64,000 bases of DNA from DAOUBP01 sp964474695 (GCA_964474695.1 CAYYTK010000003.1:131507-195506), one strand, 5' to 3'. Shown: positions 25,897 to 35,268, counted from the first letter of the stretch. The notes: generated by a model from the sequence alone, not told the origin. Program-made: numbers and translations.

Positions 25897-27783
25897 TTGT
25901 CTACTCCCAACTATCTCGTTTCGATCCACCACGACGGCTCCCCGCGCTACGTGCGGCCGGCCGCGCGCCGCGAGCTCCGGCTCGGCGATGATGTGACGAT
26001 CCGCCTGCGCGCCGCGCTTGACGCGCCGATCGAGCGCATCTTGCTGCGCACCTGCCCGGACGGCGAACAGTTCTTCACCGAGATGCAGCCCGCCGACGCC
26101 GCGCGCGCGGGAGTTCCGCCGGCCTGCCGCTGGTGGCAGGCCACCCTGCGGCTGAACATGCCGGTCACCACCTACCGCTTCCTGCTGTTCACCGCCGACG
26201 GTGTCTGGTGGTACAACGGCTCCGGGCTGCATCGGCATGTGCCGACCGATGCTGAGGACTTTCGCCTGCTGGCTGACTATACCGCTCCCGCCTGGTTGCA
26301 TGACCAGGTCTTCTATCAGATCTTTCCGGATCGATTCGCCGACGGCGATCCGGCGAACAACGTGCGGGATGGGGAGTTCGAGTATCGTGACGTCAGGTCG
26401 CGTGCGAAGCGCTGGGGTGAGCCTTTGGGCCGCGGCCTGGCCGCCCTGGTCGAGTTCTACGGCGGGGATTTGCCCGGTGTGGAACAGCGGCTCGACTACC
26501 TGGCCGACCTGGGCGTGAGCGCCATTTACCTGAATCCTATCTTCACGGCCTACAGCAATCACCGATATGACGGCATCGACTACAACAATGTGGATCCGCA
26601 CCTGGGCGGCAACCAGGCCCTCATCTCGCTGCGTCGCGCCACGGCGGCGCGCGGGATGCGCCTGGTGCTCGACATCGTGCCCAACCACTGCGGCGTGATG
26701 CATCCCTGGTTTCAAGCCGTGCTTGCCGATCGCAACGCGCTTACTGCCGAATTCTTCACCTTCCGCCACTATCCCGACGACTACGAATGCTGGCTCGGGG
26801 TGCGCAGCTTGCCCCGGCTGAATTTCCGGAGCCAGGCCGTCCGCGACGCGATCTATGCCGGTCCGGACGCCATCTTCCGGCATTGGCTGAGGGCGCCCTA
26901 TGCCATCGACGGCTGGCGCATCGACGTCGCGAACATGCTGGGCCGCCAGGGCGCTGATCAATTGGCCGTGGATGTCGGCCGCGGCATTCGGCAAGCGGTC
27001 AAGGAGGAAAACGCCGCCGCATACCTGATGGGCGAGAACTTCTTTGACGGCAGCCCACAACTGCAGGGCGACACCCTGGACGCCACCATGAACTATGCGG
27101 GGTTCACGTCGCCGCTGATCTACTGGCTGACTCATTTTCGGGTCGGCCAGCACGCTGAGCCGCGCGAGGTGATTTCATCCGTCCGCTGGCCTACGCAAGC
27201 GCTGGTCGACACCTGGCGCGCCCACCGCGCAGCCATCCCCTGGGCCATCGCCCGCCAACAGTTCAACTTGCTCGGCTCACACGACACGCCGCGCATTCGC
27301 TCGCTCCTCGCCGGTGATCGGGAGCGGGTCCGCCTGGCGATCGCCATCTTGTTGACCTACGTGGGCACGCCGTGCATCTACTACGGGGATGAGGTCGGCC
27401 TAGGTGAGGTGGACAGCTTCGAGGCGCGGCAGTGCATGGCCTGGGAGCACTCGGCCTGGGATGCCGGCCTGCGCAGCTACTGCCAGTCCCTGATCCGGCT
27501 GCGCCGCACGTCGCCGGTGCTGATCGAAGGTGGGTTTCAGGTCTTAAGTGTTGAGGAGAACGTCCTGGCCTATCTGCGGGACACGGACGACGCGCAGATG
27601 ATCGTGGTGGGCAATCGTGGGTCCGACGTGCGGCCGGCCGGTCCGCTGCCGGTCGCACATGGCGGCATCCCCGATGGGATGGAGTTCAGGGAGCTGTTTT
27701 CGGGGCAGTGCGCGACCGTGGTTAACGGCTGCCTGCCGCTGCCCGCCGTGCCGGCCGGTGTGCAGATCTGGTGTTCATCTTGA
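25897..27783 (+). CDS. GH13 maltodextrin glucosidase (MalZ/neopullulanase-like)
   Basis: 628 residues. TTG 25897 is preceded by ATAGGAG and lies just after the repeat array. An N-terminal CBM34-like beta domain (about 1-125, RILLRTCPDGEQFFTEM) precedes a GH13 barrel: VFYQIFPDRFADGDP, NHRYDGIDYNNVDPHLGG, LVLDIVPNHCGVMHPWF, nucleophile in DGWRIDVAN (Asp343), acid/base in MGENF (Glu380), and Asp463 in LLGSHDTPR. The C-domain is complete. No signal peptide. It would degrade imported maltodextrins to glucose or maltose. The esterase gene follows 14 nt later. Confidence 0.92.
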   Translation: MSTPNYLVSIHHDGSPRYVRPAARRELRLGDDVTIRLRAALDAPIERILLRTCPDGEQFFTEMQPADAARAGVPPACRWWQATLRLNMPVTTYRFLLFTADGVWWYNGSGLHRHVPTDAEDFRLLADYTAPAWLHDQVFYQIFPDRFADGDPANNVRDGEFEYRDVRSRAKRWGEPLGRGLAALVEFYGGDLPGVEQRLDYLADLGVSAIYLNPIFTAYSNHRYDGIDYNNVDPHLGGNQALISLRRATAARGMRLVLDIVPNHCGVMHPWFQAVLADRNALTAEFFTFRHYPDDYECWLGVRSLPRLNFRSQAVRDAIYAGPDAIFRHWLRAPYAIDGWRIDVANMLGRQGADQLAVDVGRGIRQAVKEENAAAYLMGENFFDGSPQLQGDTLDATMNYAGFTSPLIYWLTHFRVGQHAEPREVISSVRWPTQALVDTWRAHRAAIPWAIARQQFNLLGSHDTPRIRSLLAGDRERVRLAIAILLTYVGTPCIYYGDEVGLGEVDSFEARQCMAWEHSAWDAGLRSYCQSLIRLRRTSPVLIEGGFQVLSVEENVLAYLRDTDDAQMIVVGNRGSDVRPAGPLPVAHGGIPDGMEFRELFSGQCATVVNGCLPLPAVPAGVQIWCSS

Positions 27784-27797
27784 AATAGGAGCGTCTC

Positions 27798-28766
27798 ATG
27801 CTTTTTGATTTGCCCCTGGAACAACTCCGCAACTACTGCCCGCCCCGGACGCAGCCTGCGGACTTCGATGCTTTTTGGACCCAAACCTTGGGTGAGGCAC
27901 GACGCCACCCGCTGGACGCCCGCTTTGAGCCATACCACACCGGCCTGCGCCTGGTGGAGGCATTCGACGTCACGTTCAACGGTTATGCCGGCCAACCCAT
28001 CAAGGGGTGGCTGCTGTTGCCCCGTTTGCGTTCCGGCCCTTTGCCGTGCGTGGTGGAGTACATCGGCTACGGGGGCGGCCGTGGGCATCCCCTTGACTGG
28101 CTGCTGTGGAGTAACGCAGGGTATGCCCACCTGGTGATGGACACCCGCGGCCAGGGCAGCACCTGGCGCGCCGGTGATACGCCTGACCTGGAAGTTGACG
28201 GCGGCAACCCACAGGTCCCCGGCTTCATGACTCGCGGCATCCTCAGCGCGCAGACGTACTATTATCGTCGCGTCTTTGCCGACGCGGTGCGGGCCGTCGA
28301 AGCCGCCCGCGCACACCCGGACGTAGACGGCCGGCGCATCGCGGTCACCGGCGGCAGCCAGGGCGGAGGCATCACGCTGGCCGTGGCCGGACTGGTTGCG
28401 GATCTCGCCGCCGCTCTGCCCGACGTGCCGTTTCTGTGCCACTACGGCCGCGCGATGGAGTTGGTGGATACTGATCCCTATCACGAGATCACGCGTTACT
28501 GTCATACCCATCGTAACAAGATCGAGACGGTCTTTGCGACGCTCTCCTACTTCGATGGCCTCAACTTCGCCGCGCGGGCCAACGCCCCGGCACTCTTTTC
28601 CGTGGGCCTGATGGACGACACGTGTCCGCCCTCCACGGTCTTTGCCGCTTACAATCACTATGCCGGAGAGAAGCACATCAAGGTCTGGCCGTACAATCGG
28701 CACGAAGGTGGCGAGACTTTCCAGAACATCGAGAAGGTGAAATTCCTCGCAGCGTTATGGGGATAG
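27798..28766 (+). CDS. Acetyl xylan esterase / cephalosporin-C deacetylase family hydrolase (AXE1)
   Basis: 322 residues, ATG with TAGGAG 6 nt upstream. Alpha/beta hydrolase of carbohydrate esterase family 7: RTQPADFDAFWTQTL at the N-terminus, the RGQGST motif (about 115-122), nucleophile Ser187 in GGSQGG, Asp274 in LMDDTCPPST, and His302 in NRHEGG complete the triad. The length fits CE7 enzymes, which deacetylate acetylated xylo-oligosaccharides inside the cell. It ends the plus-strand saccharolytic operon; a 17-bp palindrome separates it from the convergent GH31 gene. Confidence 0.93.
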   Translation: MLFDLPLEQLRNYCPPRTQPADFDAFWTQTLGEARRHPLDARFEPYHTGLRLVEAFDVTFNGYAGQPIKGWLLLPRLRSGPLPCVVEYIGYGGGRGHPLDWLLWSNAGYAHLVMDTRGQGSTWRAGDTPDLEVDGGNPQVPGFMTRGILSAQTYYYRRVFADAVRAVEAARAHPDVDGRRIAVTGGSQGGGITLAVAGLVADLAAALPDVPFLCHYGRAMELVDTDPYHEITRYCHTHRNKIETVFATLSYFDGLNFAARANAPALFSVGLMDDTCPPSTVFAAYNHYAGEKHIKVWPYNRHEGGETFQNIEKVKFLAALWG

Positions 28767-28775
28767 GAATAATGC

Positions 28776-28875
28776 AGGGGCGAGGCATTCCTCCCCGACA
28801 CGCCGTTACGATAGATGTCTCATGCGATGCACAGCCTCTCGTTACGGCAGATCCACCCAGGAATGCCTCGCCCCT
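28776..28875. repeat. Long palindromic repeat between convergent genes
   Basis: Arms AGGGGCGAGGCATTCCT (28776-28792) and its exact complement (28859-28875) flank 66 bases. It ends on the GH31 stop codon and may stop transcription of both convergent genes. Confidence 0.85.
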
Positions 28876-31309
28876 ACCTGCGTCCCATCACATCCAGCAG
28901 CGCCATCCACTGCGCCTCACTCACGCGGTCGATCCCGCCTGCGGCGCGGCCGCGCGCCGCGGGATCCTGCAGCAAAGCCGGCAGCATGCGCTCCACTTCC
29001 CACTTGACCCACGAGTTCATGCGGAAAGCCTCCAGCATCGCGCGGCACGTTTCCGCGCGGCGATCGCGCCGCGAGAGCAGTGAGCCTGCCGACACGCCGA
29101 AGCTGAGCGCCAACTCATCGGCCGGGCCGACCGCGACCGCGGGCAGCGCCAGCGATTCCGTGGCCTCTTCGTAAGTCCACGCGACCGCCTGCGCAGCGCC
29201 GTTGACCGACAGCATGAGCTCTTCCGGCCGCCGCACGCCGCGGAAAACCAGCCGGTAGCTGCGGCCGGCCGGGATGTGGCCCGCCGCGCCTTCACCCCTG
29301 GCAATCTTGAAGTCCAGGCGCGAATCTCCCCATGTCTGTGCCAGCCGCGTGAGTGCGTAGTCGCCCTGCAGGTACGCGGTGGAGTTGCCGTCGTCCTCAT
29401 AGAGGGTGAACGCGCCGTCCGCGCCGGGGAAGGCGTAGATGGTCAGTTCCTGGGGCGCCTCGACGCCGCCCCAACCTGCCAGCGGCCCCAACGGCACGAT
29501 GCCGCCTGCACGGGCCAAGACCGGGATTTCATCCAACGTGCCGTAAAGCGTCACCGTCCGATTGCCTGCGAAGTGCTCGCCGGTGGTGAAATCAAACCAA
29601 TTTCCCTCGGGCAGCCAGATGCTCTGCCGGCTCAGATTGGTCTCCGCGTGGCGCGGCGTCACGAACGGTGCGGCCAGCAGCTCGCTGCCGAACCAGAACT
29701 GGTTGCGGCAGTGATACGCCTCATTGCGTTCCGGGTCCCAGAAATAGGCCGGCGTCACCAGCGGGATGCTCTCACGCGTCATACGCCAGGCCATGCTGTA
29801 GAGGTAGGGGATCAACGCATGGCGCAACTGCATGGCGGCGCGCGTGACGCGGAAGACATCGTCGCCGTGACCCCACGGCCTGCGGTCGTGGAACGGGTTG
29901 TTGGTGCTGTGCAGCCGCAGGATCGGGCTGAAGACGCCGTACTGCACCCAGCGCGCGTACAACTCCGGCTCCTCGATGCCGCCCATGTGGCCGCCGATAT
30001 CGTGGCTCCACCAGCCGAACGCCACGTTGGCTGCCGTGGCGGTGAAGTAGGGCTGGAACGCTAGAGAGGCCCAGGTCACGACGCTATCGCCCGAGAAGCC
30101 GAGGGGATAACGATGGCTGCCCAGGCCGCCCCAACGCGAGAAGATGAAGGGCCGCCGGGCGCCATCGCGGCCGAGGTCGTAGAAATGCAGGTGATTGAGC
30201 CACCACAGCGGGTCCATGACCTCGGCGACCGGCTGCCGGGAGTAGGTCATGCGCTGGCCCTGCTGCCAATCCAGCCACCAAAAATCGACCCCCTGGGCCT
30301 CCAGGGGATGGTGCAGGATCTCGAAGTAACCCTCGACGAAGTGAGGGTCGGCCAGGTCGAAGCGCACGGGCTGCTTTTCGGCCGGGTCCTGCCCCATCCA
30401 GCGCGCCATCGCTTCGTATTGCTCCTCGTGCGGCCAGACGCCGTCCGCGGGGTGCAGGTTGAGCGCGGTGCGCAGACCCTGGCTGTGCAGCCAGGCGAGG
30501 AAGCCTTCAGGGTCGGGCCATTGTTGGCGGTTCCAGGTGTAGCCGGTCCAGCCGGTCGATGCATTGCCGGTTTGGGTGAGGTGCCAGTCCATGTCGATGA
30601 TGCACACCGACAGCGGCGCCTGGTGCTCGCGAAACTCGACCATGAGATCGCGCAGCTCATCCTGCCGGTAGTTCCAGTAGCGGCTCCACCAGTTGCCCAG
30701 CGCATAGCGCGGCGGCAGCGGCGTCCCGCCGGTGACCCTGGTGTAATCCTGCAAACAGCCGATGTAGTCATGGCCGTAGCCGAAGAAGTACAGGTCCTGG
30801 TATTCGGAAAGCCGGGCCGGCGGCCGCTGCGCCAGCCAGCCATCCTCAGCGAATACCAGGCTCTGGGTGTCGTCCACCAGCGCCCAGCCCGCGCGCGACA
30901 TCAGGCCGGGTTCCAACGCGATTTCGCCGTCGGCCTTGTCCAGGGTGCGCGCGGTGCCCCGCAGGTTGTGGCGGTCGCGGTCGCCGTAGCGCCAGGTCAC
31001 GCCCAGGCCCTTGACCAGGATCGAAAGGGTCTCCGCGGTGAACCTTGCCCCGGTGACGGCGTAGCGCAGCAGCAGGTGCTCAGTCTCGATCTCGATCTGT
31101 TCCGGCAACCGCCTGACCTCGAACGGCGGCACGGGCTGCCGGCGATGCCAGAATGCCTGGCTGGCGCGATCTTCGAAGATCTCGCCGCGGCTGGTCTCCA
31201 TGCGGATCAGGCGCGGCGTCAACACGGTGAAGCGGACGTGCGGGCCGATCACCACTGCGGCCGGATCGGCTTGCGACGGAAAGGAAGTGGGAAGCGCGCT
31301 GGCAGACAT
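28874..31309 (-). CDS. GH31 alpha-glycosidase (alpha-glucosidase/alpha-xylosidase family)
   Basis: 811 residues, ATG 31309 with AAGGA upstream. N-terminal beta domain (FTVLTPRLIRMETS), then the GH31 barrel: YDLYFFGYGHDY-like loop, LGNWWSRYWNYRQDE, SVCIIDMDWHLT, nucleophile in FWWLDWQQG (Asp347), acid/base in GFSGDSVVTW (Asp408), and WWSHDIGGHMGG. The nucleophile context LDWQQG differs from the classic WxDMNE. C-terminal sheets precede an unassigned 60-residue helical extension. No signal peptide, so probably cytoplasmic and acting on imported oligosaccharides. It is the last gene of an operon with ettA and a phosphatase. Confidence 0.9.
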   Translation of the reverse strand: MSASALPTSFPSQADPAAVVIGPHVRFTVLTPRLIRMETSRGEIFEDRASQAFWHRRQPVPPFEVRRLPEQIEIETEHLLLRYAVTGARFTAETLSILVKGLGVTWRYGDRDRHNLRGTARTLDKADGEIALEPGLMSRAGWALVDDTQSLVFAEDGWLAQRPPARLSEYQDLYFFGYGHDYIGCLQDYTRVTGGTPLPPRYALGNWWSRYWNYRQDELRDLMVEFREHQAPLSVCIIDMDWHLTQTGNASTGWTGYTWNRQQWPDPEGFLAWLHSQGLRTALNLHPADGVWPHEEQYEAMARWMGQDPAEKQPVRFDLADPHFVEGYFEILHHPLEAQGVDFWWLDWQQGQRMTYSRQPVAEVMDPLWWLNHLHFYDLGRDGARRPFIFSRWGGLGSHRYPLGFSGDSVVTWASLAFQPYFTATAANVAFGWWSHDIGGHMGGIEEPELYARWVQYGVFSPILRLHSTNNPFHDRRPWGHGDDVFRVTRAAMQLRHALIPYLYSMAWRMTRESIPLVTPAYFWDPERNEAYHCRNQFWFGSELLAAPFVTPRHAETNLSRQSIWLPEGNWFDFTTGEHFAGNRTVTLYGTLDEIPVLARAGGIVPLGPLAGWGGVEAPQELTIYAFPGADGAFTLYEDDGNSTAYLQGDYALTRLAQTWGDSRLDFKIARGEGAAGHIPAGRSYRLVFRGVRRPEELMLSVNGAAQAVAWTYEEATESLALPAVAVGPADELALSFGVSAGSLLSRRDRRAETCRAMLEAFRMNSWVKWEVERMLPALLQDPAARGRAAGGIDRVSEAQWMALLDVMGRR

Positions 31310-31332
31310 CGTTGATCCTTTACCGGGTTGGG

Positions 31333-33021
31333 TTACTGCGTCAGCCGCCGGTGCACCAGGCGATGCGGGGTGTCCGCTTCGACGCCCAGGCGCTTGCGGC
31401 GGTCGGCTTCGTAGTCGGCGCAGTTGCCCACCGACCAGCGGACCGTGCCATCTTCTTCGAACGCGAGGATATGCGTGCAGATGCGGTCGAGGAACCAGCG
31501 GTCGTGGCTCACCACGATGGCGCTGCCCGCGAAGTCGTCCAGCGCTTCTTCCAGCGCCCGCAGCGTGTTGACGTCCAGGTCGTTGGTGGGTTCATCCAAC
31601 AGCAGCACGTTGGCGCCCTGTTTCAGCACCTTGGCCAGGTGCACGCGGTTGCGCTCGCCGCCGGAGAGGTCGCCCACGCGCTTCTGCTGATCGGCGCCGA
31701 TGAAGTTGAAGCCGTTGACATAAGCCCGACTGTTCATCTTCCGGGGGCCCAACACGATGATCTCTTCGCCGCCGCTGATCTCTTCCCACACCGTCTTGTC
31801 CGCGTTCAGCGTGTCACGGCTCTGATCCACGTAGCCCAGCGTCACGGTCTGACCGATGATCACCTTGCCGGCGTCCGGCTGCTCCTGGCCGGTGATCATC
31901 CGCAGCATCGTGGTTTTGCCCGCGCCGTTGGGGCCGATGACGCCGACCACTGCGCCAGGCGGCGCCTGGAAGCTGAGGTTTTCGAACAGCAGCCGGGCCT
32001 GGCCGGCATCGCCGAATGCCTTGGCAACCCCGGCGAAATCGATCACCACGTCACCCAGCCGAGGGCCAGGGGGGATGTAGATCTGCATCTCTTCGCGGCG
32101 CTGCTCCGTCTCCTGGCTCAACAGCTTCTCGTAGGCGGACACGCGCGCCTTGCCCTTGGCCTGCCGCGCCTTGGCCGACATGCGGATCCAATCCAGCTCG
32201 CGCTCCAGAGTGCGGATGCGGCGGGTGTCGGCCTTCTCCTCCTTGCGCAGCCGCTCCTGCTTTTGCTCCAGCCATGAGGAGTAGTTGCCGCGCCACGGGA
32301 TGCCGTACCCGCGATCCAGCTCCAGGATCCATTCCGCCACATTGTCGAGGAAGTAGCGGTCGTGGGTGACCGCGATGACGGTGCCGCGATAGCTTTGCAG
32401 GTGGCGCTCCAGCCACGCCACCGACTCGGCATCCAGGTGGTTGGTCGGCTCGTCCAGCAGCAGGATATCGGGCTCGGTGAGCAGCAGCCGGCACAGCGCC
32501 ACGCGGCGCCGCTCGCCGCCGGAAAGCACCGCCACGGGGGTGTCGCCGGGCGGGCAGCGCAGCGCGTCCATGGCCTGCTCCAGCTTGTTGTCCAGGTTCC
32601 ACGCATCGTGCTTGTCCAGCTCTTCCTGGATGCGGCCTTGCTGCTCGATCAGGGCGTCGAAATCGGCGTCGGGATCGTTGAATTTCTCAGTGAGCTCCTC
32701 GTACTGGCGCAGCAGGCTTACGATGGGACGGACCCCCTCCTCGACGACCTGGCGGACCGTCTTGGAGGCGTCCAACGCGGGCTCCTGTTCCAGCAGGCCG
32801 CGCGTGTAGCCCTTAGAGAGCATGGTTTCGCCGGTGTAGTCCTGGTCGACGCCGGCCATGATGCGCAGCAGGGTGCTCTTGCCCGCGCCGTTCAGGCCGA
32901 GCACGCCGATCTTCGCGCCGTAGAAGAAGCCCAGCGAGATGTCGCGCAGCACCTGCCGATTGGGCGGGTGCACGCGCCCCACGCGCACCATGGAGTAGAT
33001 GACTTGTTGTGTTTCGGCCAT
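31333..33021 (-). CDS. ettA: ABC-F translation factor EttA
   Basis: 562 residues (family about 555); ATG 33021, 13 nt after the upstream stop, with GAGGG about 10 nt away. Two ABC domains without membrane helices: Walker A GLNGAGKSTLL and GPNGAGKTTML; signatures VLSGGERRRVALC and DLSGGERNRVHLA; Walker B LLLDEPTNHLD and LLLDEPTNDLD. The inter-domain linker (RRIRTLERELDWIRMSAKARQAKGKAR) is the EttA P-site-tRNA interaction motif. EttA gates the first elongation steps on the ribosome according to energy state. It is encoded between a phosphatase and a GH31 gene, only 23 nt from the latter. Confidence 0.96.
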   Translation of the reverse strand: MAETQQVIYSMVRVGRVHPPNRQVLRDISLGFFYGAKIGVLGLNGAGKSTLLRIMAGVDQDYTGETMLSKGYTRGLLEQEPALDASKTVRQVVEEGVRPIVSLLRQYEELTEKFNDPDADFDALIEQQGRIQEELDKHDAWNLDNKLEQAMDALRCPPGDTPVAVLSGGERRRVALCRLLLTEPDILLLDEPTNHLDAESVAWLERHLQSYRGTVIAVTHDRYFLDNVAEWILELDRGYGIPWRGNYSSWLEQKQERLRKEEKADTRRIRTLERELDWIRMSAKARQAKGKARVSAYEKLLSQETEQRREEMQIYIPPGPRLGDVVIDFAGVAKAFGDAGQARLLFENLSFQAPPGAVVGVIGPNGAGKTTMLRMITGQEQPDAGKVIIGQTVTLGYVDQSRDTLNADKTVWEEISGGEEIIVLGPRKMNSRAYVNGFNFIGADQQKRVGDLSGGERNRVHLAKVLKQGANVLLLDEPTNDLDVNTLRALEEALDDFAGSAIVVSHDRWFLDRICTHILAFEEDGTVRWSVGNCADYEADRRKRLGVEADTPHRLVHRRLTQ

Positions 33022-33034
33022 GCTATAATAGCCC

Positions 33035-33706
33035 TCACGAATCGTGCAGGTCCCACCACTTGGACAGCCGGCCATCGGAGCGGGCAGGCTGATCGGTGTA
33101 GTGGGATACGTCGTTGAACAGCATCAGGCGCGCCCGCACCGGATCCCTGAAGTCCAACACGTTCAGGCACGCGGGAGACTGGTCCAACCGATCGCGGAAG
33201 CCGCGGGCGTCGAAGCCCAGCAGGCTGCTGATGATCAGCCGGATCGTGGCTTTGTGGGACACGACCGCCACGGTCTCGTCCTTGTGCAGGGTGACGATCT
33301 CACGAACCACCGGCAGTGCGCGGGCCATGACGCTGAGCCCGGACTCGCCGCCCTGGGGCGCAAAAATGAAGGGGTCCTCGGCCCAGGCCGCGTATTCCTC
33401 AGCAAACTGGGCCTCGACATCGGAGCGGCGCAGCTCTTCCCAGTGGCCGTGGTTGATTTCCCGCAGGCCCTCGCGTGGGATCGGCGTGAAGCCGTAAGGG
33501 CGGCCGATGATGGCCGCGGTCTCCATGGTGCGGCTGAGGGGGCTGGCATAGATCGCAGTGATGCGATCATCGGCCAGGCGCCGGGCCAGGCATTCCGCCT
33601 GCCACCGGCCGGTGTCGGAAAGCTCCACGTTCGTCGAGCCGGCAAAGCGGTCCTCGACGGTGAGGACGGTCGCGCCGTGACGGATCAGGAAGACTCGGGT
33701 TGTCAT
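33035..33706 (-). CDS. Histidine phosphatase family protein (phosphoglycerate-mutase-like)
   Basis: 223 residues, ATG 33706 with AAGGAG upstream. LIRHGATV (phospho-accepting His10), ASPLSRTMETA, LREINHGHWEEL and VVSHKATIR (second catalytic His) are the branch-1 histidine phosphatase motifs. The context is closer to alpha-ribazole phosphatase or a general sugar-phosphatase (CobC/GpmB type) than to cofactor-dependent mutase. The substrate cannot be assigned. It is first in the operon with ettA (13 nt downstream) and GH31. Confidence 0.88.
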   Translation of the reverse strand: MTTRVFLIRHGATVLTVEDRFAGSTNVELSDTGRWQAECLARRLADDRITAIYASPLSRTMETAAIIGRPYGFTPIPREGLREINHGHWEELRRSDVEAQFAEEYAAWAEDPFIFAPQGGESGLSVMARALPVVREIVTLHKDETVAVVSHKATIRLIISSLLGFDARGFRDRLDQSPACLNVLDFRDPVRARLMLFNDVSHYTDQPARSDGRLSKWWDLHDS

Positions 33707-33756
33707 ATGTCTGCGCTCCTTGTGAGCATCGGGTGGGTTGGGTGTGGGCAGGCTTC

Positions 33757-33762
33757 ATTATA
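33757..33762 (-). promoter_or_regulatory. -10 element of the phosphatase-ettA-GH31 operon
   Basis: TATAAT on the minus strand, about 50 nt before the phosphatase ATG. The -35 is weak (TTCGCC at 17 nt). Confidence 0.5.
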
Positions 33763-33816
33763 CCCAAACCGGCCCACATGGCGAAATTGCATTTGAGAAT
33801 GACGGAGTTGGTTAGC

Positions 33817-35019
33817 ATGATGAATCTATCCCTGGACAAAGTGTGCATGTTGGGTTCGGCGCCGCAGTCCCTGAGAACTGAGCGGAGCATCCTGAGCGGA
33901 GCACCGCAGTGCGCAGTCGAAGGACGCGGAGCGGCCATCAGCCAGAGGCCGCATCCTTCGACTGCGCCGGTGATACTGCCCACCGGCTCCGCTCAGGATG
34001 CTTACCAGTCGGTCGAACAAACCGTTCAGCTCGGCAAGACCGGCGTGCGCGTGCCGCCGCTGGGCGCCGGCACGTGGCAGTGGGGCGACAGCATGTTCTG
34101 GGGCTACGGCAAGGGTTACGCGGAGGAGCAGGTGCGGGCCGCGTTCGAGGCCAGCCTGGCCGCGGGGGTCGACTTCTTCGACACCGCGGAGATCTACGGC
34201 CAGGGCCGGTCGGAACGTTTCCTGGGACGGTTCATTAACAGTGATGACCGCGGCGGCGCCGCAACCGCCGGCGAGGGCGCGGCCCTCACCGGCGATGGCC
34301 GGGGGCCGATCGTCGCCACGAAATTCATGCCGCTGCCGTGGCGCCTGGGCAAAGGGGCGCTGCTCTCTGCCCTGCGCGGCAGCCTGGCGCGGCTTGGGCT
34401 GGCGCAGGTCGACCTGTACCAGATCCACTGGCCCACGCCGCCGGTGTCCATCGAAGCCTGGGCCGAGGCGCTGGCAGACGCCGTCGCGGCCGGGCTGACC
34501 CGGGCCGTCGGCGTCAGCAACTACAATGCGGATCAGATGCGCCGCGCTCACGCCGTGCTGGCCCGCCGCGGCGTGCCGCTGGCGTCAAACCAGGTGGAGT
34601 ACAGCCTGCTGCACCGTGAGCCGGAACGGAACGGTTTGCTCCAGGCGTGCCAGGAGCTGGACGTGACCTTGATTGCCTACAGTCCCCTGGCGAAGGGGGT
34701 GCTTACCGGTAAATACACGCCCGAAAATCCGCCGCCGGGCTTCCGCAGCCGCCGCTACCGCGGCGATCTGCTGGCCGGCGTCCGGCCGTTGATCGGGCTG
34801 CTGCAGGAGATCGGCCGGGCGCACGGCGGCAAGACGCCGGGCCAGGTCGCGTTGAACTGGGTCATCTGCAAAGGCGCGCTCCCGATCCCGGGCGCCAAGA
34901 ACGCGCAGCAGGCCCAGGGCAACGCCGGCGCGCTGGGGTGGCGGCTGACTGAAGCTGAGGTTGCGGCGCTGGACCGCGCGAGTGCGGGGCTCCTCACCCC
35001 CCCAGCCCCCCTCTCCTGA
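33817..35019 (+). CDS. Aldo/keto reductase with repeat-derived N- and C-termini
   Basis: 400 residues from ATG 33817 (GGAG 9 nt upstream). The native AKR fold begins only at about residue 68: QTVQLGKTGVRVPPLGAGTW. FFDTAEIYGQGRSE carries the catalytic Asp and Tyr; IVATKFMPLPW the Lys; LYQIHWP the His; GVSNYNADQM and PIPGAKNAQQAQGN the NADPH-binding segments. It would reduce carbonyl substrates with NADPH. The preceding 45 codons come from two back-to-back palindromic repeats (33881-34001), and the last codons and stop lie in another palindrome (35006-35049), so the original ends appear replaced. The real start is therefore uncertain. Confidence 0.85.
   Translation: MMNLSLDKVCMLGSAPQSLRTERSILSGAPQCAVEGRGAAISQRPHPSTAPVILPTGSAQDAYQSVEQTVQLGKTGVRVPPLGAGTWQWGDSMFWGYGKGYAEEQVRAAFEASLAAGVDFFDTAEIYGQGRSERFLGRFINSDDRGGAATAGEGAALTGDGRGPIVATKFMPLPWRLGKGALLSALRGSLARLGLAQVDLYQIHWPTPPVSIEAWAEALADAVAAGLTRAVGVSNYNADQMRRAHAVLARRGVPLASNQVEYSLLHREPERNGLLQACQELDVTLIAYSPLAKGVLTGKYTPENPPPGFRSRRYRGDLLAGVRPLIGLLQEIGRAHGGKTPGQVALNWVICKGALPIPGAKNAQQAQGNAGALGWRLTEAEVAALDRASAGLLTPPAPLS
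33881..34001. repeat. Two back-to-back AGCATCCT-family palindromes in the reductase N-terminus
   Basis: AGCGGAGCATCCTGAGCGG ... AGTCGAAGGACGCGG, then the mirror GCATCCTTCGACTGCGCC ... GGCTCCGCTCAGGATGCT. Both units are open in the reductase frame. Confidence 0.85.
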
Positions 35020-35049
35020 CGACGGAAAGATGTCGTCAGGAGAGGGGGG
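35006..35049. repeat. 18-bp perfect palindrome carrying the reductase stop codon
   Basis: CCCCCCTCTCCTGACGAC and its complement with an 8-nt loop. The TGA of the aldo/keto reductase lies in the left arm, and the last encoded residues are repeat-derived. Confidence 0.85.
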
Positions 35050-35079
35050 AGTGTGCCCGGTCGCAACGCAACTCCCCCT

Positions 35080-35255
35080 CTCCCGAACCGCAGTTTGGGA
35101 AGTGAGTGGGCCGATCAAGTCCCAATCGAGCAGCTTAAACCCCACCCCCTCTCCCGAACCGCAGTTCGGGAAGTGAGTGGGCCGATCAAGTCCCAATCGA
35201 GCAGCTTAAACACCACCCCCTCTCCCGAACCGCAGTTCGGGAGAGGGGGCAGGGG
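35080..35255 (+). repeat. 71-bp tandem repeats
   Basis: The motif CTCCCGAACCGCAGTTCGGG starts at 35080 (one base different), 35151 and 35222, an exact 71-bp period; the last copy ends in the full palindrome GGGAGAGGGGG. The stretch fills the gap between the convergent reductase and subtilase genes. Confidence 0.9.
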
Positions 35256-35268
35256 GGTGAGGCCGGGC

